64,000 bases of DNA from contig CM035406.1 in assembly GCA_020310875.1 (NCBI GenBank), forward strand, positions 88,409,664 to 88,473,663. Direction: 5' to 3'. Below are positions 1-11,822 of this stretch, piece by piece (within the stretch, counting starts at the first letter, position 1; each line of letters begins with the position of its first letter). The translations under genes were made by a program, and so were the position numbers. The notes beneath the pieces are model-generated. The model was not told the origin of the DNA, did no database searches, and saw only the letters and a list, made by a program, of their open reading frames with translations. This DNA is from Ceratopteris richardii (Eukaryota > Streptophyta > Polypodiopsida > Polypodiales > Pteridaceae).

Positions 1-1041
1 AAAGAAAGTGTATATATATATATAGCAAGATATAGCAGATGAGAAGAGATGCAGAGTCATAGATAGAAGACGCCATAGAACGCATATGTAGAAGAAGACG
101 CCAGAGATCGCGTATGTACAGATGAATAACACAAGCCTGAAGTGTCGGGTTTTTCATATGAGAGAGATGGTAATAAGAAACTACTCACTGTAGGAGAGTT
201 TCTGTAACTTGAGCAAGAAGAGGCCAAGCTTACCTGTACACATCTTCTCTAATCGAAAACACATGTTCATGTGGATGTTTGCGCGTAATCCTTACTTGTG
301 AAGAATCTGAAGCTACTTCGTGTTACGGTAGGAAGTTCCGTTTATCGTTAACTGTCACGACTCATTACTAAACGTGCTTCAGTATCTTCTCTGTAAACGC
401 ATGTTTCGGTAAATAACAGTTTACTCAGTACACGTATTTCAGTAATTCTCGGTCAGTTACAGTTTCTCAGAAAACAAGATTTTCCGGTAGAACAACGAAG
501 TATAACTCGTAGCAGAGTTCGAAGCTTTGTATGAGAGATAGCTCATCTTGTAGCTAGACGTCTCTACTTTAAGCTGGTCACAGTTTCCGGTGAAAAGGAG
601 ATGTGCATGCAGTACAAAATCTAACCGGAAAGTAGCACTTCAGAACTGTGAAGTTTTCCTTAAAACTTCAGAAGAGTTCATTAAGTGGAGAAAGCTCACG
701 AATCACTTCCTTACTTCTTGTATGTTCACTTGAAGTAATTATAACCAAAGTAGAAGTTCATTTCGGTGAACTTCCGGTACGATTACAGTGTCAGTCCAGT
801 GACAGTCTGGTGAAGTTCCGGTGGAACCTGTGTCGCAGGATAACACAGTTAAGGCGACGTTAATTAGGCTGAGCTACTGCTGATTACAAAGGTGTTCTGA
901 ATCACTCTAGTTTAGCATTCTAGTACGGTGGCGCGGAAATTTCCGCAGGCTTGACAGAGTTCAAGCTTTGTCGCGAAACCCACCTTCAGGGCGAAAGTAA
1001 TTCCACAACAGTGGCATTAGAGCTGAAGTTTTTCGCCAACA
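1..1041 (+). repeat. 5' LTR of element A (left end outside window)
   Basis: This matches 4996-6034 almost base for base and ends CCAACA at 1041, three bases before the PBS. A (TA)n run at 11-24 could serve as a TATA element. The motif GTCGGGT lies at 144-150, followed by GAGAGAG, and is also seen in other copia LTRs here. The short ORF at 648-863 recurs in the other LTR at 5641-5856; I take it as chance and not a gene. Confidence 0.92.
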
Positions 1042-1043
1042 AT

Positions 1044-1055
1044 TGGTATCAGAGC
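1044..1055 (+). other. Primer-binding site of A
   Basis: TGGTATCAGAGC is complementary to the 3' end of plant initiator-Met tRNA, the usual copia primer. It starts two bases after the LTR. Confidence 0.9.
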
Positions 1056-1115
1056 AGGTTAGTTTTTCCAAGAATCGGTATAAGAGCCGGATCATTCCAC
1101 GAGAGGAAGAAGATC

Positions 1116-4100
1116 ATGGCAGATCATGTCCAAATTGATAAACTGGACAGAGATAATTATCCCGCATGGGTAATGCGCATGGAAGCCTTACTTATGAGTA
1201 AGGACTTAATGATGTACGTGACCGGAGAAGAAAAGAAACCGACTTTTGAAGATGATAGCCAACCAGAAAAGGAAGAGATAGAAGCTTTGAAGCTGTGGCA
1301 AAAGAAAGATGCAACGGCAAGAGCCTACATCTACAACACTGTGTCAGATCATCTGCTACCGCACATTAGAGGTCTGGAGAAAGCAGAGGACATATGGAGT
1401 GCATTGGAAGATCATTTCCAAAATACTACGAAAGCTAGGAAGGCCAGCCTATGGTCCGAATTCACAACGTTCAAAAAGAAGCCGAGCCAAAGCATTAGTG
1501 ACTACGTCACTAAAATGAAGGATCTAGCAGATAGTCTTGGATCCATAAATGAAGAAGTCGAAGATCATAGATTGATAGCGCAAGTGCTCACAGGTTTGAG
1601 AGGAGATGAAAGGTGGAAACCTTTCGTACTATCAACTGAACTCTCCCTAAATCATTTTGTACCAGAGTTAAATCAGCTGCTTGGTTTGATGCTCACATAT
1701 GAGCAAGACCTGAAAGGAGACGCAGATAAAGGACATAGCTCTGCAATGTACATGAAGAACAAGAAGAAAGACAAGGGTAAGTCAAAGGATGAAGAAGAGT
1801 CGAGTTCTCAGGCCTATTACGCAAGAGGTAAAGGCACTGGCAAAGGAAGAGCAAGAGGAAGAAGCCGCCAGAATACCACCAAGAAAGCTTGCTGGATTTG
1901 TGGACTAAGTAACCATCTGGCGCATGATTGTTGGCACAATCAACAAGGATCAAATCGAAATCAAAACAACAATAGCAGAGGTAGTAGCGGAAGAAATCAG
2001 AGTAACTTCCAAAGAGGAAGACAAAACCAAAGAGGAGGCTATGGTAGAGGTGGAACAAGAAGTTGGGGACAGAGCCAATCCTACAACACCACCTACAACA
2101 ACTACGCAAATGACACACAGAATGAAAGTCATACATCGTTGATGATGAACTCAATCAACACATCTGATAACGAAGATCTAAAGGTATTTTACATTGACTC
2201 TGGATGTTCTAATCACTTGTCAGGAAACATAGAATTGATGTCAGAATTGGAAAAAGGAAGTGCGAGTCACACTGTTCAAACAGGTGACAATACAAGACAC
2301 AAAGTACAATCAATCGGAAAGGTGAAATGCAAGAGTGGAGCAGATTTGCTAACCAATGTTTTGTATGTTCCAACAATACCGAAAAATCTGATCAGTGTGG
2401 GACAGATAGTCGAAAAAGGTTTTCAGGTCAGATTTACAAACAAAGGAGTATTTGTAGAAGATCCCAAGAACGGATATTATCATATCATTTCTGGTAAGAA
2501 AGAAGGCAGACTCTTTACCTTAAGAGTACAAGGGAACATTGGCCAAGCGCTGCTCACACATGATGAAAAGGTAATTACAGAACTTGATCTCTGGCACAAG
2601 AGATTAGGTCATTTTCACGAAAAAGGAATCAAAGCTATGATAGCAAATCAGTCTGTACTGGGATTACCGAATGTACAGAACCAACATATGATTCACAAAT
2701 GCGAAGCCTGCCAAATGGGAAAAGCCCATAGGTTACCTTTCCAGAAGAAAGGATTCAAACATGACAGTGTGCTGGAACTCATACATACAGATGTATGGGG
2801 ACCAACGAAAGAAGGATCAATCAGCGGATCAAGGTACTATGTTTTATTCATTGATGATGCAACAAGGTGGATAACTCTTTATGTTTTGAAGGAAAAATCA
2901 GAAGTGTTTGGAGCTTTCAGACATTTTCATGCATATGCTGAAAGACTCACAGGACAAAAACTTAAAAGACTGAGGTCTGATGGAGGGGGAGAATACTTCT
3001 CCCGAGAATTCAATGACTATCTTTGGAATGCAGGTATCAAGAGAGAAATAACCTGCAGGTATACACCACAACAAAACGGTGTAGCAGAAAGAAGGAACCG
3101 AACTCTAGTCGAGTTTGCACGAGCTATGCTAAAAGAAAAAAATTGCCCAGATTATCTTTGGGCTGAAGCCGTAAACACAGCTACATACTTGGTAAACAGG
3201 TTACCATGTACAGCGTTAGAAGGAATGACCCCTTATGAAGCCTGGTGGGGAAAGAAGCCAACACTTGATCACTGCAAAGTGTTTGGATCAGTAGCGTATG
3301 CTTATGTACCGTCTCAACTCAAACATAAGCTTGAACCGAAAGCAGAGAAATATGTGTTTGTCGGATACGATGAAAAGCAGATGGGTTACAGGTTATGGAG
3401 TCCTCTAACCAAACATTTTACTGTTTCTAGAGATGTAACATTTGATGAACAGAAAAGCTGGTATGCAGATCAGAGCCATACAGCTGAAGAATTTGAAGAA
3501 GAGATAAAAAGAAGAGAGAAAGGTAAAACAATCGTACAGGTAAACAAAGAAGACGAGGCAAGTACGTCTAGGACCAGAACAGGTATAAGGAACGAAGATG
3601 AAGACGGGTACTCAGACACACATGAAGAATATGAGCTAAGAAGGTCAAACAGAGTAAGAAAACAACCGGAAAGATACTCGTATGATACATCGTATATAAC
3701 TAAGAATGATTATGCATACATGGTCAAGGACGATGATGAACCTCAGAGCTATGACGAAGCCAAAGGCAAGAAGCAATGGCAAGAAGCAATGGCAAGAAGC
3801 AATGGAAGAAGAACTCACCGCACTGGAAGAGAACAAGACATGGGAGCTTGTTCCTAAACCGAATGGTAAGAAAGTAATCGGAAACAAATGGGTGTTCAAA
3901 GTTAAGAAACTTGCAGATGGAAGGATAGCCAGACATAAAGCGAGACTGGTTATCAAGGGCTATGCTCAGACGCATGGCATAGACTATGACGAGACGTTCA
4001 GTCCGGTGGCAAAGATGTCAACCATAAGAACAGTGATTGCTATAGCAGCATCAAAAGGATGGAAGCTAAGTCAGCTAGATATAAAGAATGCATTCTTGAA

Positions 4101-4850
4101 TGGATATATATCAGATGAAGTCTATATGGAACAACCGGAAGGCTTTATAAGTTCTAGATACCCAAATTTTGTTTGCAGGTTAAGGAGAGCACTTTATGGA
4201 CTAAAACAAGCCCCAAGAGCTTGGAACTACAGACTTGTGAAATGTCTCAATGAACTTGGATACCAAAGTTCGAAGGCAGATGCAAGTCTACTCATCAAAA
4301 GGACAGAAGAAGGAATGATCTACATTTGTATCTATGTAGATGACATAATAATTACAGGTACCTCAGATGCAGGAATCACAGAGGTAAAGAAACTGCTAGA
4401 AAAGGAATTCAAGATCAGTGACCTGGGAAAGTTATCATACTTTCTAGGTATGGAAATTACATATACAGATCATGGTGTATATGTCACGCAAGAAAGGTAT
4501 CTCCTGAACCTACTGAAGAAGTTCAACATGGAGAATTGCAGAGAAGCTTCAACACCGCTTGAAGTAAACCATAAACTCAGCAAATATAGTGGTACAGAGT
4601 TCAAAGATATGAAAAAATATCAATCGTTAGTAGGAAGCTTAATATATGCTACGTTAACAAGACCGGATCTCAGTTTTCCGATGGGAGTTCTCTCACAGTT
4701 CATGCATTGTCCGACAGAGCAACATTGGGTTGCAGGACAAAGAGTTCTCAGATATATCAAAAGAACTATAAAGGAAGGATTATATTATCCTTTTATGTCA
4801 GACATAAAGCTCAGAGCATATAGTGACTCAGATTGGGCAGGAAGTCAAGA
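1116..4850 (+). pseudogene. Copia gag-pol of A, frameshifted and 3'-truncated
   Basis: The polyprotein starts at the ATG at 1116 (MADHVQIDKL...). A longer frame begins at 951 but lies in the LTR/PBS. In order: Gag (UBN2 type), a CCHC zinc knuckle near residues 259-272 (CWICGLSNHLAHDC), protease with DSGCSNH, the HHCC zinc module (CEACQMGKAH), integrase with HTDVWGP, RSDGGGEYF and NGVAERRN, then reverse transcriptase with KNAFLNG and YVDDIIITG. The frame is lost near 3780-3806 through a third copy of a 13-bp unit, and the RT continues in the next frame from about 3790. RNase H stops after SDSDWAG at about 4850, so the TEAEY, GDN and ADxxTK motifs are missing. It would make viral-like particles and copy RNA if intact; this copy cannot. 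Confidence 0.93.
3768..3806 (+). repeat. Three tandem copies of a 13-bp unit
   Basis: AAGAAGCAATGGC occurs at 3768-3780 and 3781-3793, and as AAGAAGCAATGGA at 3794-3806. The protein sense (KKQWQEAMEEE) needs only two copies; the third adds 13 bp and shifts the frame. Confidence 0.9.
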
Positions 4851-4995
4851 GAAACAGAATCTTCTGGAAAATCAGTGCACAGGTATACAGTATGCGAAGT
4901 TAGTGCGCGGTGTGCACATAACAGAGCAATTAACCGCGGCGGGCGCGTGAGGCGCGCACAACATGAATTGAAGAGTGACAGCGCAGAGGAGCGCC
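4851..4995 (+). other. Junction between truncated RNase H of A and its 3' LTR
   Basis: Homology to RNase H stops at about 4850. The next 145 bp are GC-rich (for example CCGCGGCGGGCGCG near 4934-4948) and contain no polypurine tract. The bases corresponding to these in the left LTR lie before the window start. This may be the true 5' part of the LTR or foreign sequence at a deletion junction; the window cannot decide. Confidence 0.6.
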
Positions 4996-6034
4996 AAAGA
5001 AAGTGTATATATATATAGCAAGATATAGCAGATGAGAAGAGATGCAGAGTCATAGATAGAAGACGCCATAGAACGCATATGTAGAAGAAGACACCAGAGA
5101 TCGCGTATGTACAGATGAATAACACAAGCCTGAAGTGTCGGGTTTTTCATCTGAGAGAGATGGTAATAAGAAACTACTCACTGTAGGAGAGTTTCTGTAA
5201 CTTGAGCAAGAAGAGGCCAAGCTTACCTGTACACATCTTCTCTAATCGAAAACACATGTTCATGTGGATGTTTGCGCGTAATCCTTACTTGTGAAGAATC
5301 TGAAGCTACTTCGTGTTACGATAGGAAGTTCCGTTTATCGTTAACTGTCACGACTCGTTACTAAACGTGCTTCAGTATCTTATCTGTAAATGCATGTTTC
5401 GGTAAATAACAGTTTACTCAGTACACGTATTTCAGTAATTCTCGGTCAGTTACAGTTTCTCAGAAAACAAGATTTTCCGGTAGAACAACGAAGTATAACT
5501 CGTAGCAGAGTTCGAAGCTTTGTATGAGAGATAGCTCATCTTGTAGCTAGACGTCTCTACTTTAAGCTGGTCACAGTTTCCGGTGAAAAGGAGATGTGCA
5601 TGCAGTACAAAATCTAATCGGAAAGTAGCACTTCAGAACTGTGAAGTTTTCCTTAAAACTTCAGAAGAGTTCATTGAGTGGAGAAAGCTCACGAATCACT
5701 TCCTTACTTCTTGTATGTTCACTTGAAGTAATTATAACCAAAGTAGAAGTTCATTTCGGTGAAGTTCCGGTACGATTACGGTGTCAGTCCAGTGACAGTC
5801 TGGTGAAGTTCCGGTGGAACCTGTGTCGCAGGATAACACAATTAAGGCGACGTTAATTAGGCTGAGCTACTGCTGATTACAGAGGTGTTCTGAATCACTC
5901 TAGTTTAGCATTCTAGTACGGTGGCGCGGTAATTTCCGCAGGCCTGACAGAGTTCAAGCTTTGTCGCGAAACCCACCTTCAGGGCGAAAGTAATTCCACA
6001 ACAGTGGCATTAGAGCTGAAGTTTTTCGCCAACA
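4996..6034 (+). repeat. 3' LTR of element A
   Basis: It pairs with 1-1041 and ends CCAACA at 6034, after which unrelated sequence begins. The upstream edge may extend into 4851-4995. Confidence 0.92.
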
Positions 6035-9000
6035 GTTTTGCCAAAACGTTTCATGATTATGATAAGCTTTTCGTCTAATCAATGTCCTTGGACTTCATCA
6101 TATCAATTGACCTTGCTTGAAGCAACCACATGCGCCATTGTTTGGGACACCAATAGTTGGATTTGATATGCTAAACTGAGCACCTTCACAACGTCGACGT
6201 GAAATGTTCTATATCAAATTGTCGAGTCTCAGGTGAGATGATTTCGGTTTTCTTTCGTATGCATTTATCCTCTTCTTCCCTAGAAGGAGCTGCTTGATAA
6301 AAACTTTGTGAGTTCTTCTTAGTGTTGAGGGTTGATCAATTTTTATTTGAGTGCCTCCATGGAAGCTTGCAAAGTGTCTTATCTTGATTGCTTCACCCTT
6401 CCACCAAAAACTATCACTTTTGCACATTCACTCACATAGATCCAATTGTATCTAGGATTTATTTTAAAAAAATTGTATTAACTTTTCACACACTCTCCCA
6501 TATTTTTAGAACTTTGTCTTCAAGAGAAATCTAGATAGTTATTGTTTCAAGTTGTTTAAAAATTTTTCATATATATTTCCATAAAAATAATCCAAATTGT
6601 TTTTATTTTCTTTCATATTTGCACTTCAAAAAGCAGAAAAAAATTCAAATTCTTTCAAGCTTGTTTGAATGCTTTGACTTTCAAGTTTGCACAGTTGGAT
6701 TGAAAACATATCAAAAATTCAAAAATATTTTTTCTCCAAGCTTTACATGTCATATTTTTACTTCAAAAACATATAAAATCACTCAAAAATTCAATTGTTT
6801 TCACGTTTTTTATATCATATTTACACCTTTTAACCATACAAAAATCTCTCATAAAAATTATTATCTTACTTTATTTTGCATGATTTTCATCAAATGAACA
6901 TTCATTACATTATCATAAAGGAAACATGAATGATATGCATAAAGAGATACAAAAAATGACAAGATGGAAGATATATTTAAAAACATGATCATTGAAAAGC
7001 AAGGGTCTAGGGTAGTTGAAGTTGCCCTTAAGGAGAAAGGGAAATTCATAGGTACAAAGATCATTGAATATTTGAATGCTTTTGAAGATCAAGTTCAATT
7101 TCATAATGTATCTAAAAATATAATGATCATGAATTTTAAAAGAATTCCAAACATATCAATTTCTTATCATATTCAAGTTCATAAACATATTGCTTGGAAT
7201 GAGTTTAAGAAAAAGATAATAAAAGAATTTTGTTTAAATGACTCTAGTCAACAAAGCAAAAAGAGCTTCATAAAACATACCACACAAAACATAGAATCTA
7301 GTGTACATGCATTAATTGAAAATAATTTTTTAGAATATGATGAGCAATTAAAAGATATGGAGATTAGATCAAATGCATCAACTCATATGAAATTTGAAAA
7401 CATCTTGAATCTAAGTGAAGCAATATGTGAAATCTCTAAAACTATGCAAACAATAGGTACTAGTTTCAAAATGTTGAAAGAGATAGTTGATCATGAAGTA
7501 TCAAGTTTGAAAAAAAAAGTGTGAAACTTTATCCAAACAAGTAAAAGAAATTCAATCATTCAAGTGTAAACATGAATATCAAGTACAAGTCCAATGTCTA
7601 CTCATATTAAGTATTCAATTTACCATAGAAGATCCAACCCAAGATCTACACATAGAAGATCAAATAGGTTCTAAAATCATTTTATAAGATGTTTTTGGTG
7701 TGATCAAATCCGTGATATGTTATGGGATTGTATTGCATATGAAAATGACTATAGAAATAAAGTTGGTAATTGAAGTTGAAATACAAATTTGTAACTACCA
7801 TGACCATTCACATTTACACTTGAATTTAGGAAGAGATGGGATGAGGGAATATTATTAACAAACAAGATTTCAGCCAACGCCATACAAAAGATTTAGAAAA
7901 CAATGAAGATCAATGAAATATGATGACAAGAAATCTACTAAGCAAAAAATTATAATACAAATTGAAAATCAAGTTAAAACATTCGAAGAAAAGAAAAATG
8001 GACAAGTAAAATTGGATAAATAGAAAGTTGAACAAATTTTGCAAGAAGGGTAGGAAGACAATAAGCAAGAGTATGAAAAGGAAATTCACATGAGAACTAA
8101 GAAGCATTAACAATAATATGTATCAATTGATCCTAAGCTTTTAGAAAATGACCATTTGTTTTAACAAGAGAAAGCTCAGAATTTGAATGCTCAATTGAAC
8201 CATGATATTAACAATCAAGAAAATAGCCAAAGTGAATATGAGAAAAACCAGTAAGAAATCAATGAGAAAAATATTAAAAATAATGAAAAAAACATAAAGA
8301 AACGAAAAAACGAATTCTTGAAGATATTATCCAACAAATTGAAGAAAATATGAAATATTCCTAAATACTTATAAATTTGAAACCATTTAAGAAAAGAAAT
8401 AAGCATTTAACTTTGCAACGAATAAAAGAAATGATTAATAATACTTGATTGATGAATGATGAACCAATATGATTAGGTGATTTTTGTTTCTTTTCTACTA
8501 TTTATACGAATTTCTTTTTCATTGCATTCATATTTTCAAATTGAAAACCTGCCTAAAGATTATCTTAAATTTAAAAGTGAAAACAAGATGGCTTAAGTAG
8601 GACTACATTCGCTTGAATTTTTCTTCCAAATCCTTATAAATGAGGCTAGGGAATGATAGTGCAATTTGATTTTGAAGCTCAAAGTAGAAAGATTGATTTG
8701 TTTCGTATAAATAGGAATATGTTTGTGCATAATAAGGTGTTATTAAGATCTGAGTCCTTGCCAATGGGTTCCTCTAGATCCTCTACTTTGAATAGGGATT
8801 GAGCATCTCTTCAACAAAAAAGAAAGTTACAAATATTGAAAATATGACAAATGGAAGTTTAAAGTTTCTTCCACCCCAAAAAAGTATGTTACAAAATTAT
8901 GAAGAAATACATTAATGGTTTCTTATAAAGTGAGGATACATAAAGAAAAACCAAGAAGTTTATTGAAGAAAAGAAATTAAGAAATTGGTTGTGGTCTAGA

Positions 9001-9470
9001 AATAACTTCCAATCATATTCACATTAGGAAAAACAAGGCAAATGTATGCATGAGTGGCGATAATTGTATTTCTTGGATTTTGTGTAAATGCACTACATAG
9101 AAATATTTATAGGAGATGATGATTGACTTTGAAAGAGTAGATGAGATTGATTGTTTCTTAAAAATCTAACCAAGTTTATGATTGTATTTTGAACTTAATT
9201 TTGGCTATTTGTTGAACAAAAAGATCAATAGCTTCAGCATGATATAAAATTGTCATATGACACACAAAAAAAAAATCTCAAATGAATTCATTAAGTTAAA
9301 TTGAGAGAAGTTTTGATTTCAAATTTTATCAAAAACAAAATGTTGATGGTGCTTTTGTTTCTATTTTCAGGTTTGGCCCATGAAAGATGAGTGAGGTTTA
9401 GTAGGGATAAACCTCAAAGGTTTCCTCTCCTTACTTTGAAAGGAGAAGAAAAGTTTACAATATTGATAAC
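6035..9470. other. AT-rich old repeat tract, mostly without recognisable genes
   Basis: The tract has no LTR or pol motif I can recognise apart from the gag-like frame at 6964-7686. Many short frames on both strands are broken by stops. The same kind of sequence resumes at 15896 beyond element G, whose target site (ATAAC) lies at 9466-9470. It is probably the remains of an old gypsy-type element; this is inference. Confidence 0.5.
6964..7686 (+). pseudogene. Gag-like fragment, probably Ty3/gypsy, with a homopolymer frameshift
   Basis: An open frame of 186 codons (6964-7524) encodes a lysine-rich, mostly helical protein. The stretch TKIIEYLNAFEDQV, then WNEFKKKIIKEFCLNDSSQQSKKSF, has the spacing of plant retrotransposon Gag proteins: a capsid-like helix, then W-x-x-F-K and a basic tail. 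The frame ends in a run of nine A (7510-7518). Removing one A would let the frame run on for about 55 more codons of similar coiled-coil-like composition (ETLSKQVKEIQ...) to a stop near 7686. No zinc knuckle or protease follows. I do not recognise a named family; the gag assignment rests on pattern only. Confidence 0.4.
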
Positions 9471-10471
9471 TGTTGGGGGGGTTCTTTGACAAGAAGGAGT
9501 TTGAGGGTTTGTAGGAGAAAATGAAAAGACCAAAAGAGAAAATACACCTTGGAAGTTTCTGCCGTTTGATTACAATAAGAAAAGTACAATGTTTGAAATA
9601 CAAGATACACCAATACCTCTGTGCACAATCCCACAGAGTGCCCAATTACAAGATATCCAAGATCCCAATATCCTCTTGCTGCCGACCTCCTCTGCAACAG
9701 ACCTCCACCTGCTTCAAGCTTCTCCTTGTGCACACCTTGCACCAAGCTTCCACAAAGGGGGGGGAGGAGTGAATACCTGCTGTCGGCAAGCGTACACTGC
9801 CAAAGGACCTTGAGATACTTGGGGGAACTCTAGCTTAGCACACCTCTGCACCAAAATCCTTGGTCACTCTCTATGCACCTTGCACTTCCACTTCTGTGCG
9901 ACGTACTCTGGTGTCTCTTGCACTTCCCTCTCTTGCTCCCCTTAGCCTATGCTCTCTTGCTTACTCTAACCTTGGTCCAAGAATGGCTCTTCCTTGATTT
10001 GAGTGTGTCGATCACGTACGCTCCTAACTGCAAGTGAATCTTGGTGCTCACTTTGATGTCCCAAGATTGCTCTCACAAGTGGCAGCCAACTACTCACTGT
10101 TTTGTCCTGTAGTGACTTTAGTCTAAAACCAAAAATTTTAATGGGGGCCATACTTTCACCTGTGCGTACACTTTGCCGCTTCACATGCCTTCACATTTCC
10201 TTTTAATTCTTCACTTTTGCACATAAGGGGGGTTCACCTGAACCTTCCAAAACACTTTAAAACACACTTTGAACCTTAGGGAAATTAGAGAAAGTACCTC
10301 TGCAACCTGCAACCTATTTTCTCCAGTTTACCCTTTGTGGACAATTCATTGTGCACTACCTGTGCACTTTGACACCTGCACTTACGCACTTTGACTTTGC
10401 ACCTGTTGACTTTGACCTGTTGACTTTGACTGCAGTTGACTTTGACCAATATGACATTTATGGGCTCAACA
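9471..10471 (-). repeat. 3' LTR of element G
   Basis: On the + strand it begins TGTTGGGGGGG and ends GGGCTCAACA. It is flanked by ATAAC and is essentially identical to 14890-15890. Confidence 0.95.
10368..10446. promoter_or_regulatory. Cluster of W-box cores (TTGAC) in the G LTR
   Basis: TTGAC followed by C, T or A occurs about eight times in 80 bp, for example at 10391, 10406, 10412, 10420, 10426, 10436 and 10442. The cluster is repeated in the other LTR near 15787-15865. Read in the element's direction it lies about 25-105 bp inside U3, an enhancer position. WRKY factors bind TTGAC(C/T); stress or pathogen inducibility is inference. Confidence 0.55.
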
Positions 10472-11105
10472 GTTGCCCACCACCTAATGTGCTCTCCGTC
10501 CCGGAGAGCGATAGCTAAACTTTGATCACGATGAAGATATAGCCGCAAAAACTTGAATAGGACATCTGAGCAGCAACCAATTCCACCAAAACAGGAGAGA
10601 ACAAGCACCAGAGAAGAACCAAAATTGGGATTTTGGAATGGCAAAGCAAAAAAGGGGGGCAATGGGAGGGTAGAAAGGAAGGTGAAGGGAGGGCTGAGGG
10701 TGCGAAGATGGATTGGGTAGGGAGGGGAAAGGATGTGGCTGGGCATATTGGTAAAGGGAGGGATTGGGAGTAGGAATCAGGGGTCGGGAGGAGGCTAAAA
10801 TGATCAACCCGGAGGGCTACAGAGGGTACATATGGGAAATGATTAAACATAAGGTAAGACAAGGTGAGAGTAGACCATTTGGACAATGTTTTGAAATAAA
10901 AACATCTGAGAAAGGTGTTCAAAACATGTGGTTTCAGACCAAAAGTCATACAAAAAGTGGGAATTTGTAAAAAGAAAGTCAAAAACTGAGTTCATAGGGG
11001 CCAAAAAACATGAAAATGACTCCATTTTTGTAAAAAACGGCCAACCGAGGCACAATCCAGAGCCAATAGCTTTGATCCATAAAAAAATAAAAAAAAATAA
11101 AGTAA

Positions 11106-11136
<31 letters not shown>

Positions 11137-11141
11137 TAAAA

Positions 11142-11174
<33 letters not shown>

Positions 11175-11355
11175 GTTCGTTTCGTTTTCAACGCTCAGAC
11201 AGAAAATAAAATAAAGAAGAAAAGAAAATAAAATAAAATAAAATAAATAAAAGATAAAAATTAATAAAAATAAAATGAAATAAAATAAAACAAATAAATA
11301 AAAAAATAATAGTGGGCGGGGGGGGGGGGGGGGGGGGGGGGGCGGGGGGGGGGGG

Positions 11356-11394
<39 letters not shown>

Positions 11395-11416
11395 GGGAAC
11401 CGCAAATTCCCTAGGG

Positions 11417-11449
<33 letters not shown>

Positions 11450-11822
11450 TAGCCCAATTTAGAGAAAAATCAAGGAAAAATCGGAAAAAAAATGCCAAAA
11501 ATTGGCCAAAAAATTCTAAAAAAATTCTGAAAAAATTCTGATGAAATTTTCTACATGTTGAGCCTAAAATCCTTCATCAAACCACAGAGACCCTCCATTT
11601 ATTCCTCAAATTGGGCAATAAAAAGACACATGAAAAAGGCGAAAATACTAGAAAAAGTCCAAAAAAATGCCTGAAAAAATCTGAAAAAATTTCTAAAAAA
11701 TTCCAAAATTTGTGCCTTTGCAAAGTGGATGAAATGACTGCTAAATTTGCTAAAACCTTAAGAAACAAGCATGAAATGGATAAGAAAACTACTAAAACTT
11801 AAGTAAAAATGACGAGAAAAGA
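10472..11822 (-). other. 3' untranslated region of element G
   Basis: About 1.35 kb lies between the Gag-protease stop and the 3' LTR with no recognisable protein. Open frames here either follow pyrimidine-rich composition (proline/serine-rich reading of 10515-10982) or run through homopolymers, and I do not call them. The polypurine tract next to the LTR is weak (GGTGGTGGGC read on the minus strand, about 10474-10484). Confidence 0.6.
11085..11450. repeat. Simple repeats and long homopolymers
   Basis: The order on the + strand is (AAAAT)n-like repeats, a T run at about 11144-11174, more AAAAT repeats, G runs at 11318-11342 and 11344-11357, a T run at 11358-11393 and another at 11422-11447. 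Lengths of such runs are unreliable in most sequencing data. The G runs could form quadruplexes. Confidence 0.85.

Larger units (their letters stand above)
1..6034 (+). mobile_element. Ty1/copia element A, truncated by window start
   Basis: Two direct repeats of about 1.04 kb (1-1041 and 4996-6034) flank a gag-pol region. An initiator-Met-type PBS follows the left repeat. Both repeats end in CCAACA. The element start lies outside the window, so no target-site duplication can be checked. By eye the LTRs differ at about 16 positions plus a 2-bp TA-repeat length change (near 1.5%), a fairly recent insertion. The pol end is truncated and gag-pol carries a frameshift, so this copy is dead. Its Gag resembles those of B and D, so these three form one clade. 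Confidence 0.93.

Noticed and set aside
648..863. Small gene repeated at 5641-5856
   Set aside because: It lies in both LTRs of A, has no recognisable motif and its recurrence is explained by LTR identity.
9455..9833. Several 70-96 codon frames repeated at 14748-15252
   Set aside because: They lie in the LTRs of G on both strands and overlap each other. No start context or domain singles one out.
10979..11498. Frames encoding poly-Lys, poly-Pro and Phe/Tyr-rich proteins
   Set aside because: They are translations of homopolymers and AAAAT repeats.
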